Shown here: one piece after another, positions 7,537-8,079 of the stretch | Layout of the letters: each line of letters starts with the position of its first letter | Numbering within the stretch: position 1 is the first letter of the stretch | Assembly (NCBI GenBank): GCA_947447845.1 | Contig: CANFNO010000099.1 | Span: 1 to 8,079, forward strand | Length of the DNA stretch: 8,079 bases | Source of the DNA: Burkholderiales bacterium | GTDB taxonomy: Bacteria > Pseudomonadota > Gammaproteobacteria > Burkholderiales > Burkholderiaceae | Direction of reading: 5' to 3' | Translations under genes and position numbers: made by a program | Notes under the pieces: generated by a model | The model's database searches: none | What the model saw: the letters and a program-made list of their open reading frames with translations, nothing else | What the model was told of the DNA's origin: nothing

Positions 7537-8079
7537 ATCTCCACCTTGGAGCCCAACTCGACCACCGCATTGCTGGGCAGGCTGAGAAAGTCTGCGGCCC
7601 CACTGGCACTGCGGTGCATTTGCGCAAACAGCTTTTCACGCCACTGCGCCATCTCCCCGCCCATGGTGGGCACCACAATGTCGCGCGATAGAAAGTAACT
7701 GGTGGTCATGCGGTCATAGCGCCAGCCAGGGCTACTGATCTGCTGCAACGCCTTCGGAATATCCGGGTCGTCCAAAAATCCGAACTTGATGATCACCTGC
7801 CAACAATCGTGCCCCAGCGGCGTCATGTGCGCCTGCTCCTCTACCGGCACCTTGGGAATCTCCTGGTTCTGCACGGTCAGGAATAGGTTGGTCTGGTGTA
7901 GCACCTTGTTGTGCTTGAGGTTGTGCAACAAGGCATTGGGCACAATGCCCACGCTAGACGACAGAAACACGGCAGTGCCATCGGGGCGCACCGGTGGGAA
8001 GGCAAACACAGCCTCCAGAAAACTTGGCAGGTCGATCGCGTCCCTGCGGAACTTTTCCGATAGCAACAAACGACCGTCC
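7533..8079 (-). CDS. kup: Kup (TrkD) potassium uptake protein, C-terminal part (5' end cut off by window)
   Basis: C-terminal about 181 residues of a Kup-family K+ transporter, an inner-membrane secondary K+ uptake system active under conditions where Kdp is not induced. Only the cytoplasmic C-terminal domain is in the window; the twelve or so membrane spans lie beyond 8079. Family landmarks in order are [20 protein letters not shown] followed by LKHNKVLH (about 7880-7990), a [14 protein letters not shown] stretch, [25 protein letters not shown], and the characteristic end [20 protein letters not shown]. The frame stays open to the right edge (residues DGR precede a TTG at 8067-8069), so that TTG is internal and not the true start. 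The stop TAG (complement of 7533-7535) lies within the kdpE stop region, so the two genes converge with a 4-bp overlap. Confidence 0.97.
   Translation of the reverse strand, partial: DGRLLLSEKFRRDAIDLPSFLEAVFAFPPVRPDGTAVFLSSSVGIVPNALLHNLKHNKVLHQTNLFLTVQNQEIPKVPVEEQAHMTPLGHDCWQVIIKFGFLDDPDIPKALQQISSPGWRYDRMTTSYFLSRDIVVPTMGGEMAQWREKLFAQMHRSASGAADFLSLPSNAVVELGSKVEI

Noticed and set aside
7500..7600. Bidirectional terminator between kdpE and kup.
   Set aside because: No stem-loop with a T-run is visible around the junction on either strand, and the coding regions overlap.
8067..8069. TTG as a start codon of a 178-residue minus-strand gene.
   Set aside because: The frame continues open upstream to the window edge and the protein matches the C-terminal domain of Kup, so this TTG is an internal leucine codon.

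Overview
The window holds most of a potassium-uptake locus from a GC-rich bacterium. From the left edge it reads kdpA (3' part), kdpB, kdpC, kdpD and kdpE on the plus strand, then the 3' part of kup on the minus strand, convergent with kdpE. Protein sequences and the tightly packed kdpABCDE order fit a betaproteobacterium. A G/C-run repeat of a kind I associate from memory with Comamonadaceae (Rhodoferax/Polaromonas/Acidovorax relatives) makes that family my best guess. This is an inference, not a search result.

Layout: 1-1052 is the C-terminal ~349 residues of KdpA, the K+-selective channel-like subunit. 1095-3347 is KdpB, the P-type ATPase subunit. 3364-3939 is KdpC, the single-span periplasmic subunit. 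4031-6790 is KdpD, the sensor histidine kinase. 6826-7536 is KdpE, the OmpR-type response regulator. 7533-8079 (minus) is the last ~181 residues of Kup, a constitutive-type K+ transporter. No gene-free stretch exceeds 91 bp. No RNA gene, IS element, CRISPR array or convincing terminator was seen.

How they work together: KdpA, KdpB and KdpC (with KdpF, which would lie upstream of the window) form the inner-membrane ATP-driven K+ pump. KdpD senses K+ limitation or turgor and phosphorylates KdpE, which activates the kdp promoter (also upstream of the window). Kup supplies a second K+ uptake route, so this is a dedicated potassium-homeostasis locus.

The standout oddity is inside kdpB. Two tandem 84-bp repeat units (1437-1604), followed by 12 bp of a third (1605-1616), are inserted in frame at the start of the actuator domain. 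They add 56 Gly/Pro/Ser/Ala-rich residues that E. coli KdpB lacks. The unit has a G/C hairpin typical of intergenic palindromic repeats, its length is a multiple of three, and its conserved 69-bp core has no stop codon in any of six frames. It therefore looks like a repeat element that has become protein-coding within an essential domain of a P-type ATPase, whose catalytic motifs are all intact. A second, smaller oddity is that the stop codons of kdpE and kup overlap tail to tail, leaving no room for a terminator between two K+ uptake systems.
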